Assembly: GCA_021769525.1 (NCBI GenBank)
Contig: JAETSQ010000001.1
Location: 1 to 64,000 of the forward strand
DNA: 64,000 bases
Source: Oscillospiraceae bacterium
GTDB taxonomy: Bacteria > Bacillota > Clostridia > Oscillospirales > Ruminococcaceae
Reading direction: 5' to 3'
The position numbers and the translations under genes were made by a program. Numbering within the stretch: position 1 is the stretch's first letter; the number at the start of each line of letters is the position of its first letter. Shown here piece after piece: positions 19,252 through 27,621 of this stretch. The notes beneath the pieces are model-generated. The model did not search any database. It was not told the DNA's origin and was given only the letters and a program-made list of their open reading frames with translations.

Positions 19252-19587
19252 ATGACGATCACCCCCAATGCCGCCCTGATGGACGCCATCGTTCTTTCGG
19301 TCGTGGCAAGGGACGGCACCTACGGCTACAAGATCACCCAGGACATCCGGGCAGTGATGGAGATCTCCGAATCCACCCTCTATCCCGTCCTGCGTCGGCT
19401 GCAAAAGGACGGGTGCCTGGATGTGTACGACCAGGAATTTGCCGGCAGGAACCGGCGGTATTACCGCATCACCCCGCGGGGCCGCGCCCAGCTGGAGGAA
19501 GTCCTTGGGGAATGGGAAAGCTATAAGAGCAGGCTGGACGCCATCTTCTATGACGGAGCCTGCGGCAATGGAGGGAAAACGCCATGA
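19252..19587 (+). CDS. PadR family transcriptional regulator
   Basis: LMDAIVLSVVARDGTYGYKITQDIR...ESTLYPVLRRLQKDG...RRYYRITPRGRAQLEE. Confidence 0.95.
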   Translation: MTITPNAALMDAIVLSVVARDGTYGYKITQDIRAVMEISESTLYPVLRRLQKDGCLDVYDQEFAGRNRRYYRITPRGRAQLEEVLGEWESYKSRLDAIFYDGACGNGGKTP

Positions 19588-20303
19588 CAAAACAGGAATT
19601 TATGTACCGGCTGGCCCAGCAGCTCGTCTCCCTGCCGCCGGAGGAGCGCCTCTGCGCCCTGAAGTTCTACGATGAGTACTTCGCCGACGCGGGGGAGGAG
19701 AACTGGGAGGCGCTGCTGCGGGACCTGGGCAGCCCGGAGGAGGTGGCCCGCACCATCCGGGAGGATTTTGCCCAGCGCAACCCCGGTTACGAGCCCAGCG
19801 GCTCCTACGCTTACCGCCCCGGCCCCCAGTACCGGCCGGGCCAGGGCCCCCAGACCTATACCACCAGCCCGGAGACCTACGTCCAGCGGGGCTACGGCCC
19901 CCAGCCGGCGGTCTACCAAAAGCGCTCCGGCTGCGGCACCGTCCTGTTGGTGACGCTGCTGATCCTTGGCTCGCCCCTGTGGCTGGTGCTGCTCATCGCC
20001 GCCCTGGGGCTGGTCATCGGGCTGGCCGGCGCCCTGGTGGGCATCGTGATAGCGGCGGTGGTGGCGGTGGTCTCCCTGGTGGGAGCTGGGGTCCTCTGCG
20101 CCTGGGGGGCGGTCACCGCCATGGCCCTGACGCCGGGCCTGCGGCTGCTGGCCCTGGGCGCCGGCCTGATGATCACCGGAGGCGGGCTGCTGGCCCTGGT
20201 CCTCTGTGTCTGGCTGGCGGTGAATGTCCTCCCCCCGGTGTTCCGGTGGCTGGTGGACCTCTGCCGCAGGCCCTTCCAAAAACAGGACGGAGGTAAGATG
20301 TGA
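19584..20303 (+). CDS. DUF1700/HAAS-domain membrane protein
   Basis: MTKQEFMYRLAQQLVSLPPEERLCALKFYDEYFADAGEE...LGSPEEVARTI; multiple TM. Confidence 0.88.
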   Translation: MTKQEFMYRLAQQLVSLPPEERLCALKFYDEYFADAGEENWEALLRDLGSPEEVARTIREDFAQRNPGYEPSGSYAYRPGPQYRPGQGPQTYTTSPETYVQRGYGPQPAVYQKRSGCGTVLLVTLLILGSPLWLVLLIAALGLVIGLAGALVGIVIAAVVAVVSLVGAGVLCAWGAVTAMALTPGLRLLALGAGLMITGGGLLALVLCVWLAVNVLPPVFRWLVDLCRRPFQKQDGGKM

Positions 20304-21205
20304 TGCGCGGTTTTTATAAAGTGATCTGCGGAACGGCGGCGGCATTCCTTTCCCTGGGGCTGCTGCTGGGGGTGATGGGCCTGCTGATGGGGGGGCGTCC
20401 GGGGGAGCTGTATGCCTACAGCGAGGAGCTGGACATCCCCCTGGCGGGCCGGGGACGGTTCGGCTTCCTGGGCTGGGGCGGCTCCTGGGGGAACCCCCTC
20501 TACGGCCGGGATACGGTGGAGCAGACCTACACCCAGCAGAAGGACCAGATCCGCCGGCTGGATTTTGACCTTTCCTGCGCGGATGTCACCATCCGGGAGG
20601 GGGATGCCTTCTGGGTGAGGGCGGAGAAGATCAACGCCAAGCGTTTCCGCACCGAGATCGACGGGGACACCTGGGAGCTGGAGTGCGATGTCAAAAACGT
20701 GCGGCATATGGGGGGCGACCGTGCCCCCAGGATCACCGTCACCGTCCCCAAGGGCTTTGTGGCGGAGGAGCTGGAGCTGGACAGCGCCATGGGCGCCGTG
20801 GAGGTGAAGGGCCTGGCGGCCCAGGAGTCCGCCCTCCAGGTGGGGATGGGGGAAATGGTGGTCAAGGACTTTTCCTCCGGGGACTGTGACCTGGAGATCG
20901 GCATGGGCTCCCTGGAGCTTTCCGGCAGCATCACCGGCCGGGGGAGCATCGACTGCGGCATGGGCAGCGCCGCCCTTGCCCTGCGGGGGGAACCGGCGGA
21001 CTACGGGTACACCGCCACCGTGGGGATGGGCTCGGTGACCATCGGCGGGGAGGAGCTGGATGCGGACAGCTACCAGACCCCCGGCTCCGGGGAGCTCGCC
21101 GAGATCGCGGGCCTGGGGGCAGAGCGCTCCTGGAACACGGATGCCCCCAACTTCTTTTTCGTCAACTGCGGCATGGGCTCGGTGGACATCCGGTTCACTA
21201 AATAA
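20300..21205 (+). CDS. DUF4097-family beta-strand repeat protein
   Basis: Repeating MGxVEVKG/GMGSLELSG/GMGSAAL/GMGSVTIGG/GMGSVDIRF motifs. Confidence 0.88.
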   Translation: MMRGFYKVICGTAAAFLSLGLLLGVMGLLMGGRPGELYAYSEELDIPLAGRGRFGFLGWGGSWGNPLYGRDTVEQTYTQQKDQIRRLDFDLSCADVTIREGDAFWVRAEKINAKRFRTEIDGDTWELECDVKNVRHMGGDRAPRITVTVPKGFVAEELELDSAMGAVEVKGLAAQESALQVGMGEMVVKDFSSGDCDLEIGMGSLELSGSITGRGSIDCGMGSAALALRGEPADYGYTATVGMGSVTIGGEELDADSYQTPGSGELAEIAGLGAERSWNTDAPNFFFVNCGMGSVDIRFTK

Positions 21206-21217
21206 GGAGGTGCGGCG

Positions 21218-21589
21218 ATGTCGTTTTTGGGCAATCTTGTCTGGTTTCTTTTCGGCGGCCTTTGGATGGGCCTGGGATGGGTGCTGGCGGGGCTGCTGTG
21301 GAGCGTCACCATCGTGGGCATCCCCGTGGGGATGCAGTGCTTCAAGATGGCGGGGCTGGCCTTCTTCCCCTTCGGCAAGGAGGTGGTCTACGGCGGGGGG
21401 CTGGGCTCCTTTTTCCTCAATCTCCTTTGGCTGGCGGTGAGCGGCCTGCCCCTGGCCCTCCAGGCCATCGCCACCGGATGCGTCTTTTGTATCACGATCG
21501 TGGGCATCCCCTTCGGGATGCAGTGTTTCAAACTGGCGAAGCTCTCGCTGATGCCCTTTGCCACCAGCGTAGTGCCCGCCCGGTTATAG
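21218..21589 (+). CDS. YccF domain membrane protein
   Basis: Two repeats of TIVGIPVGMQCFKMAGLAFFPFGKEV / TIVGIPFGMQCFKLAKLSLMPFATSV. Confidence 0.93.
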   Translation: MSFLGNLVWFLFGGLWMGLGWVLAGLLWSVTIVGIPVGMQCFKMAGLAFFPFGKEVVYGGGLGSFFLNLLWLAVSGLPLALQAIATGCVFCITIVGIPFGMQCFKLAKLSLMPFATSVVPARL

Positions 21590-21604
21590 TAAGGAGGGAT
21601 CGAT

Positions 21605-21799
21605 ATGGGACCAAGAAAACTGTACCGTGTCCAGGAGGGCCGGAAACTCTGCGGGGTCTGCATGGGCGTCGCGGAATATCTGAACATGGATGTGACGTTG
21701 GTGCGCATCCTCTGGGCGGCGGCCACCCTCTGCTGGTCCGTCGGCTTCTGGGCCTACCTGCTCTGCGCCATCTTCCTGCCGGATAAGCCGGGAGCGTAA
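21605..21799 (+). CDS. PspC domain protein
   Basis: KLYRVQEGRKLCGVCMGVAEYLNMDVTLVRILWAAATL. Confidence 0.93.
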   Translation: MGPRKLYRVQEGRKLCGVCMGVAEYLNMDVTLVRILWAAATLCWSVGFWAYLLCAIFLPDKPGA

Positions 21800-21807
21800 C
21801 AAAACCA

Positions 21808-21846
21808 GAATCAGGCCCCTTCCGCCCGCCGGAAGGGGCCTGATCT
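21808..21846 (+). terminator. Intrinsic terminator
   Basis: aatcaggccccttccgcccgccggaaggggcctgat. Confidence 0.8.
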
Positions 21847-21948
21847 GTCTTTGTCAGCATTTCGTCAGAAGATCGCAAGGAAAAAAGGAAACCTTCCCGC
21901 CCCGCTTCTGGTAAACTGATGATGCCGCCGCCCAGACTGGCAGTTTTT

Positions 21949-23109
21949 TCAAAGCGTGTAGGAGAGGATGGGGGGCAGCTCCGGGCCGATGAGGGGCTTG
22001 CACCACTCCACAAAGGCGGGGGTGACGCCGTTGCCCGCCTCGTTGATGAACTCCGGAGGCATCAGCCGCTCGCGGAGCATCACCTCTTTGATGTCGATGA
22101 GGATGGGCTCCACCCGGTAGGGGTCGGTGGAGAGGCGGGAGAAGCCCACCATCTTGCCGCTCTCCCCGGTGAGGACGGCCCGGACAGCCAGCTCCCCGGC
22201 CAGCACTGCCTCCTCCCGGTCCACCGGGGACTGCCAGGCGATGGACGCCCGCCCCAGGAGCCCCGGCTTTTCGCTGCGGGCCTTGTACCCCAGCTCCCTG
22301 ATGATGAGGTTCGCCAGGTGGGCGCTCACATCCCCGAAGTAGGTGGCCCGCCCCACGGTGAAGATAGGATCGACGATGGGTTTTCCGTCCGCCCCGGTGA
22401 GGCCCTCACTGGCCACCACCACTCCGAAGCCCTTTTCCCGGATGAGCTTTTCCACATCGCTGAGGAAGCGCTCCGGGGAGAAGGTCCGCTCCGGCAGGTA
22501 GATGAGATCCGGCCCCGGCAGGCCGCACTGGGCGGCCAGGGCGCTGGCGGCGGTGATCCAGCCGGCGCTGCGGCCCAGGGCTTCGATGACCACCACGTGG
22601 ATGGGGAGGCTGCGGACGTCGGCGCAGACCTCCGCGGTGGAGGCGGCCATATACCGGGCGGCGCTGCCGTATCCGGGGGCGTGGTCGGTAACGGCGATGT
22701 CGTTATCGATGGTCTTGGGGATGCCCATCACCGGCACCCCCTGCTCCGCGCAGGCGGCGCAGAGCTTGCCGCAGGCGTCCATGGTGCCGTTGCCGCCGTT
22801 CATCACCACGGCGGTGATACCCAGTTCCCGGATGACCTGGGCCATGGCGGCGTAGTCCTCCGCCTCCAGGCAGTCCCGCGAGGTGCCGATGGCGGAAGCG
22901 GGGCTTTGGAGCAGCAGCCGCAGGCGCTCATCCGGCTCGGTCCCCAGGTCCTTCACCTGGCGGCGCAGCAGCCCCCCGGTCCCCCCGATGGCAGCGTAGA
23001 CCTTGCCCCCGCCAAGGCGGCGCTTTGCCTCCCGCACCGCCCCGTAGAGGGAGGAATTGATGACGGCGGTGGGGCCGCCACCGTGGATGATCAAAAGATT
23101 TTCGGCCAT
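21949..23109 (-). CDS. 6-phosphofructokinase family (PPi-PFK-like group)
   Basis: HGGGPTAVINSSLYGA; MNGGNGTMDACGKL; PKTIDNDIAVTDHAPGYGSAARYMA. Confidence 0.92.
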   Translation of the reverse strand: MAENLLIIHGGGPTAVINSSLYGAVREAKRRLGGGKVYAAIGGTGGLLRRQVKDLGTEPDERLRLLLQSPASAIGTSRDCLEAEDYAAMAQVIRELGITAVVMNGGNGTMDACGKLCAACAEQGVPVMGIPKTIDNDIAVTDHAPGYGSAARYMAASTAEVCADVRSLPIHVVVIEALGRSAGWITAASALAAQCGLPGPDLIYLPERTFSPERFLSDVEKLIREKGFGVVVASEGLTGADGKPIVDPIFTVGRATYFGDVSAHLANLIIRELGYKARSEKPGLLGRASIAWQSPVDREEAVLAGELAVRAVLTGESGKMVGFSRLSTDPYRVEPILIDIKEVMLRERLMPPEFINEAGNGVTPAFVEWCKPLIGPELPPILSYTL

Positions 23110-23330
23110 GACGCTCCTCCTTATTTATTGGTCCTGCTCCCCCCGGCGGCGTGCCGGGTCCGCGGTCCGGAGGGCCGCAAAGACGGCCCCGCCGGAAATA
23201 CCGACTCTATCATACCAAGTTTGACGGGATAGGGCAAGTAGGAAACTTTTTCTTCTGTTGCTTTTTTCCGGCGCAATGATTATACTGTATACTGTTTGAA
23301 TCAAGAAGCCAAAAAAGGAGGTGGTCCCCT

Positions 23331-24002
23331 GTGGCGGAGGCGATGCTGCGGCACCCCTATCCCTCGGTGGAAAAGGAGGGGATCCTGACCCACGGCGGCA
23401 GCCAGAACTGGATGAAGAAGTCCCTGGCTCAGAAATACGGCTGCGGCGTGGTGGCCGCCGCCGACCTGCTCATCTACCTGCACCGCTACGGGGAGGGTTG
23501 GGAAAGCGGGTACTTCCGGGGGCTGCCGGAGGGGCCTATCCCCTGGGAGATCTACGACTTCTACGCCGACCGTCTGCGGAAGCGGTACTTTCCCCTGATC
23601 CCTCCCTTCGGCCTCAACGCCCTGCTGCTGGCCGGGGGGCTGAACCGCTACTTCCGGGAGTACCGGCTCCCCCTGCGGGCGGGGTGGAAGCCCGCCTCCG
23701 GGGACCTCTGGCAGAGGGCGGAGGCGATGCTCCGGCGGGACATCCCGGTGATCCTCTGCATCGGCCCCAACTTCCCCTTCCTCTGGCAGAAGCGGGAGCT
23801 GCCCCTCTACAGGCCGGGGGCGGAGGGGAACTGCCCGGCGGGGGGCGTCCGGGCCCACTATGTCACCGTGGTGGGGATGGAGGGGGACTGGCTGACCGTC
23901 ACATCCTGGGGGCAGCTCTACCGCATCCGGCGGGAAGAATACGACCGCTACCGCCGGGAGCACAGCTGCGCCCTCTACTGCGGCATGGCGGAGATCCGGT
24001 GA
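23331..24002 (+). CDS. Peptidase C39-like (papain-fold) family protein, no signal peptide; GTG start
   Basis: YGCGVVAAADLLIYL (candidate Cys) and AHYVTVVGMEGDWLTVTSWGQLYRI (candidate His); RBS aaaggaggtgg. Confidence 0.65.
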   Translation: MAEAMLRHPYPSVEKEGILTHGGSQNWMKKSLAQKYGCGVVAAADLLIYLHRYGEGWESGYFRGLPEGPIPWEIYDFYADRLRKRYFPLIPPFGLNALLLAGGLNRYFREYRLPLRAGWKPASGDLWQRAEAMLRRDIPVILCIGPNFPFLWQKRELPLYRPGAEGNCPAGGVRAHYVTVVGMEGDWLTVTSWGQLYRIRREEYDRYRREHSCALYCGMAEIR

Positions 24003-24027
24003 AGAGAAAAAAGAAGGAGGCGGGAGA

Positions 24028-25986
24028 ATGAGCCGTCAGGAAGCGGCAGAACAATACAGCCGCGCCCAAAAGCGGGGGCGGAAATGCTACAAGAGCTGTG
24101 TGCTCCGGGGGCGCTACCCCTATCCCCAGGTGCTGGACGAGATCCTGGAGGAAGCAATGACAGTAGGACAGGTGGAGCTGGGACTGGCGGAGATACCCCT
24201 GGACCAGGTGGTGGGGACCAAGACCGAGGGCCGGCGCACCTCCTTTTCCGCGGACTTTATGCCCCTGCTGGATGTGGATACCGAATTTGCCACCAAGTGG
24301 ATCGACCTCTGCGAGGCCCACCTGGGGGACGAGGGGATACGGGACCCGGTGACCTGCTACGAGTACCTGGGGCGCTTTTACGTCCAGGAGGGGAACAAGC
24401 GGGTGAGCGTCTTAAAAAGCTACCAGTCGGCCACCATCCCGGCCCAGGTGATCCGGATGGTGCCGGTGTGGACCGAGGAGCCGGAGATCCTGGCCTACTA
24501 CGAATTTATGCAGGCCTACCAGAAGACAGGGCTCTACCAGGTGCGCTTTACCCAGACCGGCAGCTTCGCGAAGCTCCAGAGCGCCCTGGGGTACGAGGCG
24601 GAGCACGCCTGGACCGAGGATGAGCGCCGGAGCTTTATGTCCGGCTATTACACCTTCCTGCCCCTCTTCCAGAAGCTGGGGGGGGATTCTCTGCCTATCA
24701 CGGCGGCGGACGCGCTGCTCACCTGGCTGAAGGTCTATCCCTTTGGCGACCTGCGGGAGCAGCCCGCCGCCCAGATCCAGAAATCCCTCCGGGCCGTCTG
24801 GCCGGACATCCGGGGGCTCTGCCAGGAAAACCCCATCTCGGTGACCACCGAGGAGCAGGAGGACCCGGAAAAGGGCTTTTTGGAGCGGCTTTTCCGCTCC
24901 AAGGTGCCCACCCCCCTGAACGTGGCCTTTATCAGCGACCTCCTGCCGGAGGAGAGCGACTGGGCCAGGGCCCATGACCTGGGGCGCCAGTACCTGGAGA
25001 CGGTGCTGGAGGACCGGGTGGCGGTGCGGCACTACGACGGCGTTGGCTGCGGTCCCCAGGCGGACGAGGCCATCGAGACGGCCATCCGGGAGGGGGCCCA
25101 GGTGATCTTTGCCACCACGCCGCCCCTCATCGGGGCCTGCCGGAAGGCTGCCGCCCAGCATCCCCAGGTGCGCATCCTCAACTGCTCCGTCTCCATGCCC
25201 TACAGCGGGGTCCGGACCTACTACAGCCGCGTCTACGAGGGGGAGTTCATCGCCGGGGCGGTGGCGGGCATCCTGAGCCGGGACGGACAGATGGGCTACG
25301 TGGCCTCCAGCCCCATCTTCGGGGTCCCGGCGGGCATCAACGCCTTTGCCCTGGGGGCCCAGCTGACAAACCCCGGCGTCCGGGTGCGGCTGCGCTGGTC
25401 CTGCCTGGAGGAAAACGCCCTGGGGACCCTGGCCAAGGAGGGCATCGGCGTCATCTACAACCTGGACCTCCCCGCCCCGGACCGCACGCGGGAGGCCTGG
25501 GGCCTCTGCCAGGTCCAGGAGGACGGGAGCTTCCGCTCCCTGGCCGCCCCCTACTGGCACTGGGGGAGCGTCTACGTCCGGCTGGTGCGGATGATCCTGG
25601 AAGGGGGCTGGGACACGGCGGATTCCACCCAGGGGCGGGCGGTAAATTACTGGTGGGGGATGAACAGCCGCTCCATCGACATCCTGCTGGCGGAGGAGCT
25701 CCCCGCCGGGGTGCGGCAGCTGGCGGGCATCCTGCGCCAGGGGATCGTGGAGGGGACCGTTGCCCCCTTCAGCCGTCCGCTGCGGGACCAGCAGGGGAAC
25801 CAGCGCAACGACGGCACCCGCGCCCTCTCCATCGAGGAGATCCTCCACATGGACTGGCTCTGCGACTGCGTGGACGGGGCCATCCCCGGCTATGAGGAGC
25901 TGCTGCCCAAGGCCCGCCCCATCGTCCGCATCCAGGGGGTGTACCGGGACCAGATCCCGCCGGAAAAGGAGGCCCTGATCCTGTGA
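24028..25986 (+). CDS. ParB/Srx-like N-terminal domain fused to BMP-family (PnrA/Med-type) nucleoside-binding domain, predicted cytosolic
   Basis: ParB-like IPLDQV...DPVTCYEYLGRFYVQEGNKRVSVLK; BMP-like LNVAFISDLLPEESDWARAHDLGRQYLETVL...GAQVIFATTPPLIGACRKAAAQHPQVRILNCS...GEFIAGAVAGILSRDGQMGYVAS; no signal peptide. Confidence 0.8.
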   Translation: MSRQEAAEQYSRAQKRGRKCYKSCVLRGRYPYPQVLDEILEEAMTVGQVELGLAEIPLDQVVGTKTEGRRTSFSADFMPLLDVDTEFATKWIDLCEAHLGDEGIRDPVTCYEYLGRFYVQEGNKRVSVLKSYQSATIPAQVIRMVPVWTEEPEILAYYEFMQAYQKTGLYQVRFTQTGSFAKLQSALGYEAEHAWTEDERRSFMSGYYTFLPLFQKLGGDSLPITAADALLTWLKVYPFGDLREQPAAQIQKSLRAVWPDIRGLCQENPISVTTEEQEDPEKGFLERLFRSKVPTPLNVAFISDLLPEESDWARAHDLGRQYLETVLEDRVAVRHYDGVGCGPQADEAIETAIREGAQVIFATTPPLIGACRKAAAQHPQVRILNCSVSMPYSGVRTYYSRVYEGEFIAGAVAGILSRDGQMGYVASSPIFGVPAGINAFALGAQLTNPGVRVRLRWSCLEENALGTLAKEGIGVIYNLDLPAPDRTREAWGLCQVQEDGSFRSLAAPYWHWGSVYVRLVRMILEGGWDTADSTQGRAVNYWWGMNSRSIDILLAEELPAGVRQLAGILRQGIVEGTVAPFSRPLRDQQGNQRNDGTRALSIEEILHMDWLCDCVDGAIPGYEELLPKARPIVRIQGVYRDQIPPEKEALIL

Positions 25987-26573
25987 AGCTGCTGCTCATC
26001 TCCGATAAAGAAAGCGAATATCTGTGGGATTTCTATCAGCCGGGCCGCCTGGAGGGGATCGACCTCATCCTCTCCTGCGGCGACCTCCACGCCCAGTATC
26101 TCTCCTTTCTGGTGACCATGGGGGGGATGCCCCTCCTGTACGTCCACGGCAACCACGACAAGACCTACGACCGCCGCCCCCCGGAGGGGTGCGAGTGCAT
26201 CGAGGACAAGCTGGTGGTGCGGAAGGGGCTGCGGATCCTGGGGCTGGGGGGGAGCATCTGCTACAACGGCGGCCCCCACCAGTATACCGAGGGGCAGATG
26301 GCCTGGCGCATCCGGCGGCTGTGGTTCCAGCTCCGCCGGGCGGGGGGGGTGGATGTCGTGCTGACCCACGCCCCGGCCCAGAGCTACGGCGACGGGGAGG
26401 ACTACGCCCACCAGGGGTTCCGGTGCCTGCTGGACCTCATCGACCGGTACCGGCCCAAATACTTGGTCCACGGCCATGTGCACCCCAACTATGGGCTCCA
26501 GCTGCCCCGCGTGCTGAAGCGGGGGGATACCACCATCATCAACGCCTACGAGCGGTATATGCTGGAGTTTTAG
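25983..26573 (+). CDS. Metallophosphoesterase family protein
   Basis: LSCGDLHAQYL, VHGNHDK, VVLTHAPAQSYGDG, YLVHGHVHPNYG; overlaps preceding stop by 4 bp. Confidence 0.9.
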   Translation: MKLLLISDKESEYLWDFYQPGRLEGIDLILSCGDLHAQYLSFLVTMGGMPLLYVHGNHDKTYDRRPPEGCECIEDKLVVRKGLRILGLGGSICYNGGPHQYTEGQMAWRIRRLWFQLRRAGGVDVVLTHAPAQSYGDGEDYAHQGFRCLLDLIDRYRPKYLVHGHVHPNYGLQLPRVLKRGDTTIINAYERYMLEF

Positions 26574-26577
26574 GAGC

Positions 26578-27306
26578 CTATCCCTGGTACTGCTCCAGAT
26601 ATTCCGCCACCGAGCGGGTCATCTCCCGCGAAAAATCGGACTGATACTTCCGCCGGCAGAAGGCGGCCAGCCAGTCCTCGTAGGACTGCTTCCCCCGGTG
26701 GTAGTCCAGCATCCGCCGCAGCTCCTCCCCGTCCATAGAGCGGTAGGTGTTGGAGTGAACGATATGCTCCAGGGAGCAGCGCCGGGGCTTTGGGCGCTCC
26801 TGCTGCTGGGGGGTGGGCCGCCCGAAGACCAGCATCGCCGCCGGGAAGACGAACCGCGGCAGCCCCAGAAGGCGCCGCTGGTCCTGGCACCGCTCCAAAA
26901 TATCCCCGATGTAGCAGGAGCCGATGCCCAGGCTCTCCGCCGCCACCACGGCGTTCTGGGCGGCGATGAGGGCATCGGACACCGCCAGCAGCAGGTCCCC
27001 CACCCCAGGGGCGCGGGGGGAACAGCCGGCGTCCCGGTAGGCGTCGTACCACTTCTTGCAGTCGGCGCAGAACACCAGCACCAGGGGGGCCTTGGCGATG
27101 AAGGGCTGGTGGTCGCAGGTGACGGCCAGGGCGTCCTTCAGGTCCTGGCGGGTGATGTCCAGGATGGTATAGAGCTGCTGGTTCCCGGCGGTGGGGGCCT
27201 GGCAGGCGGCCTCCAAAATCAGGCGCTTTTCCTCCTGGGTGATGGCTGCATCCTCGTAGGCGCGGACCGACTTGCGCCGGAAGAGCTGCTGTATGACTTC
27301 GTTCAT
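26578..27306 (-). CDS. Nitroreductase family protein
   Basis: MNEVIQQLFRRKSVRAYEDAAITQEEKRLILEAACQAPTAGNQQ; SLGIGSCYIGDI. Confidence 0.93.
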   Translation of the reverse strand: MNEVIQQLFRRKSVRAYEDAAITQEEKRLILEAACQAPTAGNQQLYTILDITRQDLKDALAVTCDHQPFIAKAPLVLVFCADCKKWYDAYRDAGCSPRAPGVGDLLLAVSDALIAAQNAVVAAESLGIGSCYIGDILERCQDQRRLLGLPRFVFPAAMLVFGRPTPQQQERPKPRRCSLEHIVHSNTYRSMDGEELRRMLDYHRGKQSYEDWLAAFCRRKYQSDFSREMTRSVAEYLEQYQG

Positions 27307-27420
27307 GGTTTAGGACGGCCTCCTTTTTTCCGGATTTTTGGTTCCACCTGATTATAGCCTGTTTGGAGATAGGGTGCAAGGGGCCGGGGAGCGTGGGGAG
27401 TGTCCCAACGAGGAGTTAAA

Positions 27421-27540
27421 GCCAATCTGGGCTGCCGCCCAGCCCCGCCTTCTTTTTCTTTTCACGGGAAAAGAAAAAGAAGCAAAAAGAAAAGCGGCCA
27501 AAGTATTTACAGCGTAGTGAATCGACTTAAAATCTGCGCA
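27421..27540 (-). repeat. Dispersed intergenic two-hairpin element, copy R3 (inverted)
   Basis: Reverse complement reads CTTCTTTTTCTTTTC-CCGT-GAAAAGAAAAAGAAG then CTGGGC-GGCA-GCCCAG. Confidence 0.9.
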
Positions 27541-27562
27541 ATTTGGACACTTCCGGGAGAGT

Positions 27563-27609
27563 ACAAAAAAACAGAGGGACGCGGGTAAGGCGTCCCCCTG
27601 TTTTTTTTA
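27563..27609. terminator. Bidirectional intrinsic terminator
   Basis: aaaaaaacagagggacgcgggtaaggcgtccccctgtttttttt. Confidence 0.85.
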
Positions 27610-27621
27610 CAGGATGCTTCG

